Assembly: GCA_910578175.1 (NCBI GenBank) | Contig: CAJTPF010000002.1 | Span: 1 to 64,000, forward strand | Reading direction: 5' to 3' | DNA: 64,000 nt | DNA from: an uncultured Lachnospiraceae bacterium | GTDB lineage: Bacteria; Bacillota; Clostridia; Lachnospirales; Lachnospiraceae | Shown: in pieces, positions 8,645-16,887 of the stretch | How positions within the stretch are numbered: the stretch's first letter is position 1 | How the letters are laid out: every line of letters starts with the position of its first letter | Notes under the pieces: model-generated | The model's database searches: none | What the model saw: only the letters and a program-made list of their open reading frames with translations | Told to the model about the DNA's origin: nothing | Program-made: the position numbers and the translations under genes

Positions 8645-9670
8645 TTATTTTATGACTTTGATCCAGCCTTCCGGCGCTTCGATACGTCCCATCTGAATTC
8701 CTGTCAATGTTTCATACAGCTTCTTCGTAACCGGTCCCATCTCATTCATACCGCTAGGGAAACAGATTTCCCTGCCATGGTCGTTGATCTTTCCTACCGG
8801 AGAAATTACTGCTGCAGTACCGCAGAGACCGCATTCTGTAAAGTCTTTTACTTCTTCAAAAAATACTTCCCGTTCCTCAACTTCAAGTCCCAGATAATCC
8901 TTTGCAACCGTCATAAGTGAGCGGCGGGTGATCGACGGAAGAATACTTTCAGATTTCGGCGTGACCACTTTACCATCCTTTGTAACAAACAGGAAATTGG
9001 CTCCTCCGGTTTCTTCGACTCTGGTTCTGGTAGCGGCATCCAGATACATATTTTCATCAAATCCCTGATCGTGGGCATCTACAATAGCATGCAGGCTCAT
9101 TGCATAGTTTAGTCCGGCTTTTATATGACCGGTACCGTGAGGAGCCGCACGGTCAAAATCAGATACACGAATGGTCAGCGGTTTTACGCCGCCTTTAAAA
9201 TACGGACCCACCGGCGTACAGAATATTCTGAACTGGTACTCCTCTGCCGGTTTAACACCGATTACGGAAGAACTTCCGAACATATAAGGTCTGATATATA
9301 ATGTAGCGCCGGAACCGTATGGCGGAACATATGCTTCGTTTGCTTCTACGGTCTTTACAACGGCATCTACAAACCGATCCTTCGGAAATACCGGCATTTC
9401 CAGTCTCTGAGCCGTAGCTTCCATACGTTCCGCATTTAAATCCGGACGGAAACATACGATCCTTCCATCTTCCGTGGTATAGGCCTTCAATCCTTCAAAG
9501 CATGTCTGTGCATACTGCAGCACTCCCGCACATTCATTGATCACAACATTGGAATCCGAAGTCAGAGTACCTTCATCCCATGCTCCGTTCTTATAATTTG
9601 AAACATAACGCATATCAGTCTGTGCATAACCAAATCCTAAATTTTCCCAATCAATGTTTTTCTTTTCCAT
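8645..9670 (-). CDS. ilvE: Branched-chain amino acid aminotransferase
   Basis: 341 residues, the usual length of the clostridial/eukaryotic-type BCAT (class IV PLP aminotransferase). It transfers amino groups between glutamate and the keto acids of leucine, isoleucine and valine in the cytoplasm. Visible landmarks are a QTCFEGLKAY segment near residue 57, the PLP-lysine context GHIKAGLNYA near 180, and RVEETGGANFLFVT near 217. The ATG at 9670 has GAAAGGAAG upstream. Its promoter (9734-9762) overlaps the end of the HAD gene behind it, so it can be transcribed independently. Confidence 0.95.
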   Translation of the reverse strand: MEKKNIDWENLGFGYAQTDMRYVSNYKNGAWDEGTLTSDSNVVINECAGVLQYAQTCFEGLKAYTTEDGRIVCFRPDLNAERMEATAQRLEMPVFPKDRFVDAVVKTVEANEAYVPPYGSGATLYIRPYMFGSSSVIGVKPAEEYQFRIFCTPVGPYFKGGVKPLTIRVSDFDRAAPHGTGHIKAGLNYAMSLHAIVDAHDQGFDENMYLDAATRTRVEETGGANFLFVTKDGKVVTPKSESILPSITRRSLMTVAKDYLGLEVEEREVFFEEVKDFTECGLCGTAAVISPVGKINDHGREICFPSGMNEMGPVTKKLYETLTGIQMGRIEAPEGWIKVIK

Positions 9671-9733
9671 AACAAATTACTTCCTTTCGTTCATCTGCGA
9701 ATATATATAACATCGTTGAATCTTTTTCTGATT

Positions 9734-9762
9734 AGTTTACCCCCGCATTTAAATACTGTCAA
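9734..9762 (-). promoter_or_regulatory. Candidate promoter of ilvE
   Basis: Minus-strand TTGACA (9762-9757), 17 bases, then TAAACT (9739-9734). The -35 is perfect and the -10 fair. It lies across the 3' end of the upstream HAD gene. Confidence 0.55.
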
Positions 9763-10396
9763 GAAAATTTTGGACCTCTTTTACTGTTTTCCTGATCGCC
9801 AGCGGTTTACACGCTTCCAATTCACTAATATCCCCATATCCGTATTCTACCAGAACACAACGGATACCCACTTCAGCGGCACCCAGTGAATCAAATTTCC
9901 GGTCTCCCACCATGATCATATCCTTCTTCGGTACATCCGGATACCACCTCAGCGCATAACGCAGAATATCCGCTTTTTCTACCCGGCTTCCGTCCATGGT
10001 ACTGCCGGACACATGATCAAAATATTTCATAATATCAAAATGCTCCAGCAATTGTTTTGCAAATTCCGTCGGCTTGGAAGTGGCAAGCACCACTATATCC
10101 CCTTTATCCTTTAAATGTTTCAGCAATTCCGGTATTCCTTCATATAAATAACATTCAAAGATTCCTTTCTCTCTGTAGTATTCCCGGTAATACTTTACCG
10201 CCTCCATAGATTTTTCGGCATCAAATCCATAAAACTCCTGAAACGAAACATGAAGGGGCGGACCGATAAACGGACAGAGGGAATCCAGATCCTCCACATG
10301 TATTCCATATTTTGCAAGGGCATAGGCCACTGATTTTGTAATGCCCTCTTTCGGGTCGGTAATGGTTCCGTCTAAATCAAAAAATACAATCTTCAT
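9749..10396 (-). CDS. HAD-superfamily phosphatase, phosphoglycolate phosphatase-like
   Basis: 215 residues with all four HAD motifs: FFDLDGTITD at residue 5 (nucleophile and general acid aspartates), VVLATSKP near 113, a lysine in motif III, and MVGDRKFDSLGA near 162. An alpha-helical cap lies between motifs I and II, as in the Gph/PgmB type. The substrate cannot be told from sequence; phosphoglycolate, sugar phosphates or pyrophosphate are the usual choices in this subfamily. AAGGA stands just before the ATG. Confidence 0.88.
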   Translation of the reverse strand: MKIVFFDLDGTITDPKEGITKSVAYALAKYGIHVEDLDSLCPFIGPPLHVSFQEFYGFDAEKSMEAVKYYREYYREKGIFECYLYEGIPELLKHLKDKGDIVVLATSKPTEFAKQLLEHFDIMKYFDHVSGSTMDGSRVEKADILRYALRWYPDVPKKDMIMVGDRKFDSLGAAEVGIRCVLVEYGYGDISELEACKPLAIRKTVKEVQNFLDSI

Positions 10397-10422
10397 TTCT
10401 TCCTTCTCTCCAGACCTGACAG

Positions 10423-10465
10423 ATCAGGCTCATTTGTTCGTATCTGTCGTACAAATGAGCCTGAT
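10423..10465. terminator. 15-bp perfect hairpin after buk
   Basis: ATCAGGCTCATTTGT (10423-10437) and its exact complement (10451-10465) lie 16 bases behind the buk stop, with a 13-base loop. There is no clean T-run on either strand, so it may be a weak terminator or a 3' stabilising hairpin. Confidence 0.5.
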
Positions 10466-10480
10466 TCCTTCCTCTAAAAA

Positions 10481-11545
10481 TTAATACTGCATTGCCTTTT
10501 CTTCACCCTTCATCACACGAAGAGCTCCCTGTGCCAGCGCCAGCAATTCATCCTCTCCCGGATATACCGTAAACGGTGCGATCCATTCCGCCGCTTCTTT
10601 CAGTCCTGATACAATGTGTTCATTGTATGCTATACCGCCGGTCACGATGACAGCATCCACTTTGCCTTTTAAGACACAGGCCATGGAACCGATATCCTTG
10701 CTTACCTGCAGCATAAATGCATCTCTGATCTCTCTGGCATGATCGTCCGTTTCCGCCATTTTCATAACGTCTCTCATATCATTGGTATTCAGATATGCAT
10801 TGAGACCTCCGTTTCCCACAAATTTCTTATACACTTCTTTCTCCGTATAGTTTCCTGAGAAACACATTTTGATCAATCCGCCGGTAGGTACTCCTCCTGC
10901 GCGTTCCGGTGAAAATGCTCCGTCTCCGTCCAGCGCGTTAAATACGTCGATAACCTTGCCTTTTAAATGGGCTCCAACAGAAACGCCGCCTCCCATATGA
11001 ACGACTATCAGATTTAAATCCTCATATGCTTTTCCGTTTTCTCTGGCGTATCTCTTGGCAACCGCCTTCTGATTCAGCGCATGGAAAATACTGATACGCG
11101 GGATTTCCGGTACACCGGAATATCTTGCTTCCGGCATTAACTCATCCACTACAACCGGGTCTACGATATAAGACTTTACGCCGATTTCTCCAGCTATCTC
11201 CCGTGCCAGAATTCCGCCCAGATTAGAGGCATGTTCTCCCTGAACTCCGGCCTTTAAATCTGCCAGCAGATCATCGCTCACTTCATAAGTGCCTCCCGGA
11301 ATCGGCTTCAGCAGGCCGCCGCGGCCAACCACCACGTCCAGGGTATGGATATCAAAATCCTTTTCCTTCATCAGATCCAGAATAATACTCTTACGAAAAT
11401 CCTTCTGGTCAACAATACAAGCAAATTTTGAAATTTCTTCTGTAGAATGTCTCAGGGTTTCTTCAAATAATAAGGTCTCATCTTCAAAAACACCAATTTT
11501 CGTAGAAGTAGAACCCGGATTGATTATTAAACTTTTCACTGACAT
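10481..11545 (-). CDS. buk: Butyrate kinase
   Basis: 354 residues, standard for the ASKHA acetate/butyrate kinase family. It catalyses butyryl-phosphate + ADP to butyrate + ATP, the ATP-yielding last step of butyrate fermentation. Motifs seen are NPGSTSTKIGVFE at the N-terminus, DPVVVDELMPEARYSG near 128, the nucleotide-binding VVHMGGGVSVGAH near 180, GDGAFSPERAGGVPTGGL near 206, and VIVTGGIAYN near 300. AAAGGA precedes the ATG at 7 bases. It follows ptb by 18 bases, forming the classic ptb-buk pair. Confidence 0.97.
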   Translation of the reverse strand: MSVKSLIINPGSTSTKIGVFEDETLLFEETLRHSTEEISKFACIVDQKDFRKSIILDLMKEKDFDIHTLDVVVGRGGLLKPIPGGTYEVSDDLLADLKAGVQGEHASNLGGILAREIAGEIGVKSYIVDPVVVDELMPEARYSGVPEIPRISIFHALNQKAVAKRYARENGKAYEDLNLIVVHMGGGVSVGAHLKGKVIDVFNALDGDGAFSPERAGGVPTGGLIKMCFSGNYTEKEVYKKFVGNGGLNAYLNTNDMRDVMKMAETDDHAREIRDAFMLQVSKDIGSMACVLKGKVDAVIVTGGIAYNEHIVSGLKEAAEWIAPFTVYPGEDELLALAQGALRVMKGEEKAMQY

Positions 11546-11563
11546 AATATTATCCTTTCTCCG

Positions 11564-12481
11564 TTATTTATTGCGTAATGCTTCTGCAACCACTGATCCC
11601 AGTGCAATAGAATTTACTTTTGTCTCAAAATCATCGGAACGCGATGTAAGAATCACCGGCGCTTTTGTTCCGGTAATAATATTGCCGTTTTTAACCTTTG
11701 CAGTATGTACAAGGGTTTTATATACCAGATTTCCGGCATGGATATCCGGGAATAAAAGAATATCCGCATCGCCTACGATCTTTCTGTTTTCTGCACCTTT
11801 ATGGGCGGCCGCTTCCGGACAGATGGCAAGATCCATGGAAAGCGGTCCGTCAACGATACAGCCAGGAATCTTTCCTTCTTCGCACATCTTAGTCAGTTCC
11901 GCAGCATCCACTGTGGCCTGCATTTTCGGATTGACAACCTCAACAGCGGCCAGCGGCGCTACCTTTGGCATATCTATACCGCAGGCATTACAGATTTCAA
12001 CGGTATTTTCAATAATGCTGACTTTATCCTCCAGTGTCGGATATGTCATAAAAGCCACGTCTGTTAAAAATAACAGCTTATCAACTCCTTCTATTTCAAA
12101 TACGCAGACATGAGATAACGGACGGTTATTCCGCAGACCTGCCTCTTTATCCAGTACGCTCTTTAAGAATGATTTTGTATCAATCAATCCTTTCATATAC
12201 ATATCGGCTTTTCCATCATGTACCAGTTTCACTGCTTTCAGGGCAGCTTCATAATCATCGGTCTCATTGATGATCTCGTATTCTGATAAATCCATATCCA
12301 GTTCCGTCGCTATTTCCCTGATCTTTCCTTCGTCACCTACCAGAATGGCGTTGGCTATCTTCCGTTCTTTGGCTGCTTTTACTGCCTCTAATACAGGTGC
12401 ATCCTGTGCAACTGCTACTGCTACTGTTTTTGTACTACAACTGTTTACTTTTGAAATCAAATCATCAAATTTCCTGCTCAT
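11564..12481 (-). CDS. ptb: Phosphate butyryltransferase
   Basis: 305 residues of the PTA/PTB family. It converts butyryl-CoA and phosphate to butyryl-phosphate and CoA, supplying butyrate kinase encoded immediately downstream. Conserved stretches include ILVGDEGKI near 46, MKGLIDTKSFLKSVLD near 94, HVCVFE and DVAFMTYPTLEDK near 140, and the C-terminal GNIITGTKAPVILTSRSD. AGAGGTG lies five bases before the ATG. A Rex-like site at 12515-12532 sits in the leader. The pair implies that butyrate is made through the kinase route, although butyryl-CoA:acetate CoA-transferase could exist elsewhere in the genome. Confidence 0.96.
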   Translation of the reverse strand: MSRKFDDLISKVNSCSTKTVAVAVAQDAPVLEAVKAAKERKIANAILVGDEGKIREIATELDMDLSEYEIINETDDYEAALKAVKLVHDGKADMYMKGLIDTKSFLKSVLDKEAGLRNNRPLSHVCVFEIEGVDKLLFLTDVAFMTYPTLEDKVSIIENTVEICNACGIDMPKVAPLAAVEVVNPKMQATVDAAELTKMCEEGKIPGCIVDGPLSMDLAICPEAAAHKGAENRKIVGDADILLFPDIHAGNLVYKTLVHTAKVKNGNIITGTKAPVILTSRSDDFETKVNSIALGSVVAEALRNK

Positions 12482-12514
12482 ATTACACCTCTGAATGTAT
12501 TAAATTTTGTTTAT

Positions 12515-12532
12515 CTGTTAAAAAAATAACCA
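12515..12532 (-). promoter_or_regulatory. Candidate Rex (redox repressor) site before ptb
   Basis: On the minus strand TGGTTAT-TTTT-TTAACAG matches 11 of the 14 fixed positions of TTGTTAA-N4-TTAACAA. It follows a TATAAC -10-like element (12544-12539), placing it at the probable transcript start. No good -35 is visible. A local A/T-rich sequence can mimic this motif, so confidence is low. Confidence 0.35.
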
Positions 12533-12576
12533 ATCATTGTTATAGTAGCACTAAATTATTAAAAAATCAACAGAAT

Positions 12577-12623
12577 AAAACACACGCTATATAACAATCC
12601 AATGCGTTATATAACGTGTGTTT
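12577..12623 (-). terminator. Terminator after the amidase gene
   Basis: Arms 12577-12595 and 12606-12623 pair over about 17 bases with one G-T pair. On the minus strand they are followed by TTTTATTC. The hairpin separates the amidase gene from ptb-buk. Confidence 0.75.
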
Positions 12624-12637
12624 ATGCCCGGTCTTAT

Positions 12638-13471
12638 TTATATATTTTTCAACACTCCTTTTGCGATCCCTTTCGCATATTCATCCAGATAATCCTCAAA
12701 CAGTTTACTGTCATGAACGCTGCTCATAAAACCTGTTTCCAGGATCAGACTGGTCATGGAAACTTTATTGACACCATAATTCTCATTCACGTTATCCATG
12801 GTGCCCCATTTTATCCCCCGTTTTTTCACCCCCGGTACCTCCTGTTCCACACAGTCCAGTATATATTCCGAAAGCTTTTTGGCATCGGCCGGACGGGAAT
12901 TATTGATCCAGGCTTCAATACCGTTTACATCTTCGGTTCCTTCATATATATTCCTGTGAAGGGATAACAGGATATCTGCATTAGCGTTTTCCGCAATCTC
13001 CCTCCGCTCTGCCAGAGTCACTTTTATATCGGTATCCCTCGTCATGACCACCGTTACGCCTGCGGATTCCAGATATCCTTTTACCAGCAGCGCCAGCTTT
13101 AATGTCTCATCTTTTTCATACTGTCCCGCTAATCCTTCTGCCCCCACATCATCTCCGCCGTGTCCCGCATCCAGACATACCACATAATTTCTGCATTTAT
13201 CTGTTTTATCTGAAAACAGTCCTGAAAACTCAGACGCCTGTTTCGGCGTAATTACTGAAACCGGCTCTCCGGACTCTTTCTGATTTCCTATCTCTACATT
13301 TTCCTCACTGGCGCGGCTGCCGCCCATACCGTTTTTACCGGTTCTTTCATTTCCCAGATATACCAGCATTATGACCAGTATACCCATAACCATGATGTTA
13401 GCAGCAAATGCTATCCTTTTTAATATCCTCTTTCGTCTTCTTTTGATCTGATTATATCTTTTTTGATTCAT
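12638..13471 (-). CDS. N-acetylmuramoyl-L-alanine amidase (Amidase_3), membrane-anchored
   Basis: 277 residues. A basic N-terminus and one membrane segment (residues about 18-40, IAFAANIMVMGILVIMLVYL) precede an 85-residue linker and then the zinc amidase domain. Seen are VVCLDAGHGG (first zinc histidine), the DETLKLALLVKGYLE helix, VTVVMTRDTD, DILLSLHRN (second histidine), and ILETGFMSS with the catalytic glutamate. It cleaves the bond between MurNAc and the stem peptide outside the cell. CwlD/AmiC-type sporulation or daughter-cell-separation roles are both possible. It is transcribed alone, divergent from the two-component genes. Confidence 0.92.
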   Translation of the reverse strand: MNQKRYNQIKRRRKRILKRIAFAANIMVMGILVIMLVYLGNERTGKNGMGGSRASEENVEIGNQKESGEPVSVITPKQASEFSGLFSDKTDKCRNYVVCLDAGHGGDDVGAEGLAGQYEKDETLKLALLVKGYLESAGVTVVMTRDTDIKVTLAERREIAENANADILLSLHRNIYEGTEDVNGIEAWINNSRPADAKKLSEYILDCVEQEVPGVKKRGIKWGTMDNVNENYGVNKVSMTSLILETGFMSSVHDSKLFEDYLDEYAKGIAKGVLKNI

Positions 13472-13627
13472 CCTTTGCCATCTCCTTTTAATCCCGCATT
13501 TTACGCTTGAAACTGAATAGCCGCTGAGAGTCCCTGCCGGCTGTCTGATTAGTATTGTAAGGTATGATATACAAAGAAGTATTCATGGAAATGTAAAAAA
13601 GATGCAAACATTGTATTCTAAACTTTT

Positions 13628-13644
13628 TTTACGAAATATTTACA
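13628..13644 (+). promoter_or_regulatory. Direct repeat TTTACG-N5-TTTACA before the response regulator
   Basis: Two hexamers at 13628 and 13639 lie 11 bases apart, one helical turn, the arrangement bound by OmpR/PhoP-type regulators. Fifteen bases here (13632-13646, CGAAATATTTACAAT) recur exactly at 16808-16822 before the LCP gene. I could not fix a clear -10 for this promoter. Confidence 0.5.
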
Positions 13645-13750
13645 ATTTACTTCTATACAAACCAATTAAATAAATATAAAATAGAAATACTAATTCAGAG
13701 GAAAGGATTTTGGGGCAGTTCCGGAAATTCCCGTTCTGCCCGGTATAGTT

Positions 13751-14407
13751 ATGATCAAGATTTTAGTTGTAGAAGATGATATAAATATTGCAAAGATGAT
13801 TCAGGCCACCGTAGAAATAGGAGGATATTCCTCGAAAGTATGTCATGACGGAATTCAGGCCCTGGACCTGATCAATTCCGATAAATTTGATTTAATCCTT
13901 TTGGATGTCATGCTTCCTGGCATGGATGGTTTTGATATCATCACCAGGAAAAATAATGATACTCCGGTTATTTTTATTACTGCCAAAAATGAAGTATCTG
14001 ACAAAGTAAACGGATTAAAACGCGGAGCGGAAGACTATATTGTAAAACCCTTTGAAGCAATGGAACTGCTAGCCAGGATCGAAGTGGTCCTGCGCAGATA
14101 TAATAAGGAAGACCATATCCTGTCATATGATGATATCCTGATCGATACCGAGGAACACAGCTGCAAACGGAACGGCGAATATGTCAGCCTTACGCCGAAA
14201 GAATTTGAACTTCTGATATTTTTCATAAAACACCCGGACGTCGCCATTACCCGCGCAAGACTTTTATCCGCTATCTGGGGATATGAATTTGAAGGCGAAT
14301 CCCGGACGGTGGATATTCACATTCAACAGCTTCGAAAAAAGCTGGGATTGAAAGACAAGCTGGTGACCCTGCCCAAATTAGGATATCGTTTAAATAAAAA
14401 GTTCTAA
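13751..14407 (+). CDS. OmpR-family response regulator
   Basis: 218 residues. The receiver domain (1-115) has ILVVEDD at 4, phospho-acceptor aspartate in LILLDVMLPG near 54, FITAKN with the conserved threonine near 80, and VKPFE with the lysine near 101. The winged-helix DNA-binding domain (about 125-216) includes SLTPKEFELLIFF and TVDIHIQQLRKKLG. It accepts phosphate from the kinase encoded 51 bases downstream. No ribosome site is within 15 bases of the ATG; AGAGGAAAGGA lies at 13697-13707, with a GGGCAG/CTGCCC hairpin (13713-13741) between it and the start. The start itself is not in doubt. Confidence 0.95.
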   Translation: MIKILVVEDDINIAKMIQATVEIGGYSSKVCHDGIQALDLINSDKFDLILLDVMLPGMDGFDIITRKNNDTPVIFITAKNEVSDKVNGLKRGAEDYIVKPFEAMELLARIEVVLRRYNKEDHILSYDDILIDTEEHSCKRNGEYVSLTPKEFELLIFFIKHPDVAITRARLLSAIWGYEFEGESRTVDIHIQQLRKKLGLKDKLVTLPKLGYRLNKKF

Positions 14408-14458
14408 CCATAATATTGCTATTCCGGACAATACATTCAGCAGAAATGAGGAAATCCC

Positions 14459-15907
14459 ATGAAACTCTGGCAGAAAACCTTTATATGGACCCTGATCATA
14501 GTAATGGTTGCCGTTAGTTCCACCAGTATCATAATATTGAAAAATAACTATGATATTTCCATTGACCGTCAGATCAACAATACGTTATCCGAACATGAAT
14601 ATCTGATATCGAATATCAAAAACCGTATCATTACCGAACGCAGAAAACAAAATGCAGTACTGCTTCTGCCCTCCCAGATCCTTGATGTGTTTCGGGATAT
14701 CATGGCGGCCACTGACTCCAAAGAAAAAACCACCATTGCGCTATATGACGAAGAAGGTCAGGTACAGTATCACAATATGATGATCAGGATAAGCGATGAA
14801 TTTTATAACGCAATAAACGCCTCCAAAAAAACCCATAAACAGATCATCCGCTCTGATAACCGTCACTGGCTGCTGATCGGCTCTTCAATATCTCTGGAAC
14901 AACAGGATTATATCTTTATCAGTTCCACGGATATATCGGAAATTTACACCATATACGAAGAGCAGTTAGAATTTACAAAATGGTTTACCATATCTATATC
15001 GCTGGAAAGCGCCCTGTTTCTTCTGGTGCTGATAAAGCTGCTCATGGTTCCCCTGACCAGACTGAACCGGGCCACCAAGCGGATTGCCGGCGGCGATTAC
15101 TCTGAACGGATCCAGATCAAAGGCCGGGATGAATTATCCGAACTGGCGGAAAACATGAATATTATGGCGGATTCCGTTGAAGAAAATATCATGCTTTTGT
15201 CGGAAACAGCCGAAAACCGGCGACAGTTCATCAATAATCTAACCCATGAAATGAAAACTCCTCTTACCTCCATATTGGGATTTGCGGATATTATACGGAT
15301 CAAAAGAAATATAACGTCAAAAGAACTGTCCGAATACAGCGGGATCATTGTTGAAGAAGCAAAAAGGCTGAAAAATCTATCCGGGAAACTAATGGAACTG
15401 ATCACTGTGGGAGAGACGAATTTAGAATTTGTTTCTATCTCTTCCCGGGAATTAGTGAATCAGATCCAACTGGTTTTAAAGCCTATATTGGATAAGAATG
15501 ATATAACACTGATGACCCAATGTGATGAGAATATACTTACCGTGGATTGCGAACTTTTTAAATCAATGATCTTAAATCTCATCGACAATGCCATCAAGGC
15601 TTCGAAAAGCGGCAAAACCATCTACCTGACCGGAACATCCGGCCTGCCTTTTTCCCAATCATTTACGATTACCGTCCGGGACGAAGGCATCGGTATTGCG
15701 GCAGAAGAGTTAAATAAAATAACGGAACCTTTTTATATGGTAGATAAAGCCAGAAGCCGGAAAGCAGGCGGAGCCGGCCTTGGTCTTGCCCTGTGTAAAC
15801 GGATTGCTGAAATACACAACGCTGACTTTCAGATCAGCAGTACTCTTGGCACAGGTACCACCATCACCATTACTTTAACAACTGGAGACGATATTCATGA
15901 AAAATAG
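14459..15907 (+). CDS. Membrane sensor histidine kinase
   Basis: 482 residues. A transmembrane helix at about 8-29, an extracytoplasmic sensor of roughly 140 residues, and a second helix near 175-197 lead into HAMP (about 198-250). The HisKA phosphorylation site lies in NLTHEMKTPLTSILGF near 260. The ATPase core shows LILNLIDNAIKASK (N box), VRDEGIGIAAEE (G1) and GGAGLGLALCKRIAE (G2). The signal is unknown. GAGG precedes the ATG by seven bases. It overlaps the next gene by 11 bases, so the two are probably translationally coupled. Confidence 0.95.
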   Translation: MKLWQKTFIWTLIIVMVAVSSTSIIILKNNYDISIDRQINNTLSEHEYLISNIKNRIITERRKQNAVLLLPSQILDVFRDIMAATDSKEKTTIALYDEEGQVQYHNMMIRISDEFYNAINASKKTHKQIIRSDNRHWLLIGSSISLEQQDYIFISSTDISEIYTIYEEQLEFTKWFTISISLESALFLLVLIKLLMVPLTRLNRATKRIAGGDYSERIQIKGRDELSELAENMNIMADSVEENIMLLSETAENRRQFINNLTHEMKTPLTSILGFADIIRIKRNITSKELSEYSGIIVEEAKRLKNLSGKLMELITVGETNLEFVSISSRELVNQIQLVLKPILDKNDITLMTQCDENILTVDCELFKSMILNLIDNAIKASKSGKTIYLTGTSGLPFSQSFTITVRDEGIGIAAEELNKITEPFYMVDKARSRKAGGAGLGLALCKRIAEIHNADFQISSTLGTGTTITITLTTGDDIHEK

Positions 15908-16778
15908 AACCTCAAAAATATCCCTGCTCATAACGCTCTTGTCTACCATACTGATCATTACCATCGGATATAAAGCATTGGCATTTGCAGGTGATTTCTT
16001 TTTAAAAAATGATGCGGAGATCAGTTATTTAACCACGGATAACCTGACTACTTATGTTTTTTATTCCCAGTCCGAGGATGAATTAAATCTTTTCCCCTGG
16101 AACTACTATTATGATGTGGTCACTTTCCATAGCTATATAGGAAAAGATGTTCCCGCTTCATATTTTATAGACACATGGGATCTGTATCACTCCCTTACCT
16201 ATTATTTTTACCGGATGGTACCGGAAGAAACTGCATTGCTTCTTTATAAAGAAGATATCAGCCTTTATGAGCGAATGGATTTTTCTGCTTTAGAAAACGA
16301 TTTATTTGTAAAAATCGTTAATAACGAACCGGTCTTTTTCTATTCAAAAAATCTGAATCTTCCGGACAGGACCTATAGTCTCCGGTTTACTTTCAGCCAG
16401 TCGGGACTTCTGTCTTTTGAAATCAAATCAGTATCCGGAACCCTGCCTTCCGATGAACAGATGAGTAAAGCCAAGGAATTTTTAACAGACTATATTAATT
16501 CGGACGAAAACAATTCCATAACAACAATATATTCCGACATTTTCAGCCAGAAAGGGATCTATGATTCCTATTCTCTTAACAACAACAATTATAACAAAGA
16601 TCTGTTTGATCTTGAAGTTAACAAATATGAAACTATTACCCAAAATTCTTCTTATCAGTTGATCGAAAATGACAATGAATTTCTGATCGTTTTGCTTGAA
16701 AATAATGCGGTAATCCATTATGACCCTGTTACATCCATGATTACCGGATTTAATTTTCCAGAATCTTATATGCATTGA
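15897..16778 (+). CDS. Membrane-anchored extracytoplasmic protein linked to the kinase
   Basis: 293 residues, not recognised. A basic N-terminus and one hydrophobic segment (about 8-30, ISLLITLLSTILIITIGYKA) point to an anchored or secreted protein. The rest is rich in Tyr, Asn, Asp and Ser with no cysteine pair or catalytic motif I can name. The start lies inside the last codons of the kinase gene, preceded by GGAG. Position and topology resemble the YycH/YycI accessory proteins that inhibit the WalK kinase, but I see no sequence proof of homology. It could be the sensory or inhibitory partner of the kinase. Confidence 0.8.
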   Translation: MKNRTSKISLLITLLSTILIITIGYKALAFAGDFFLKNDAEISYLTTDNLTTYVFYSQSEDELNLFPWNYYYDVVTFHSYIGKDVPASYFIDTWDLYHSLTYYFYRMVPEETALLLYKEDISLYERMDFSALENDLFVKIVNNEPVFFYSKNLNLPDRTYSLRFTFSQSGLLSFEIKSVSGTLPSDEQMSKAKEFLTDYINSDENNSITTIYSDIFSQKGIYDSYSLNNNNYNKDLFDLEVNKYETITQNSSYQLIENDNEFLIVLLENNAVIHYDPVTSMITGFNFPESYMH

Positions 16779-16788
16779 TAAAATAATT

Positions 16789-16843
16789 TTTACAATATTT
16801 TAACATTCGAAATATTTACAATAATACCGATTTCAAGTATACT
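16789..16843 (+). promoter_or_regulatory. LCP-operon promoter with direct-repeat regulator site
   Basis: TTTACA (16815-16820), 17 bases, then TATACT (16838-16843) forms a promoter. Just upstream, TTTACA (16789) and TTAACA (16800) repeat 11 bases apart, a PhoP-like arrangement, and the -35 hexamer itself is a third related copy. The same kind of repeat stands before the response regulator gene, so that regulator is the likely controller. Confidence 0.55.
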
Positions 16844-16887
16844 ATAACATTATTGGAAAAAACAGCAAAACCAGAATGGAGGATAAT

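Noticed and set aside
9740..9770. CodY box at the ilvE promoter
   Set aside because: AATTTTCTTGACAGT has four mismatches to AATTTTCWGAAAATT, too weak in A/T-rich DNA.
8645..13471. A single long operon from the amidase to bioY
   Set aside because: Hairpins at 12577-12623 and 10423-10465 and separate promoters before ilvE and bioY divide the region into independent units.
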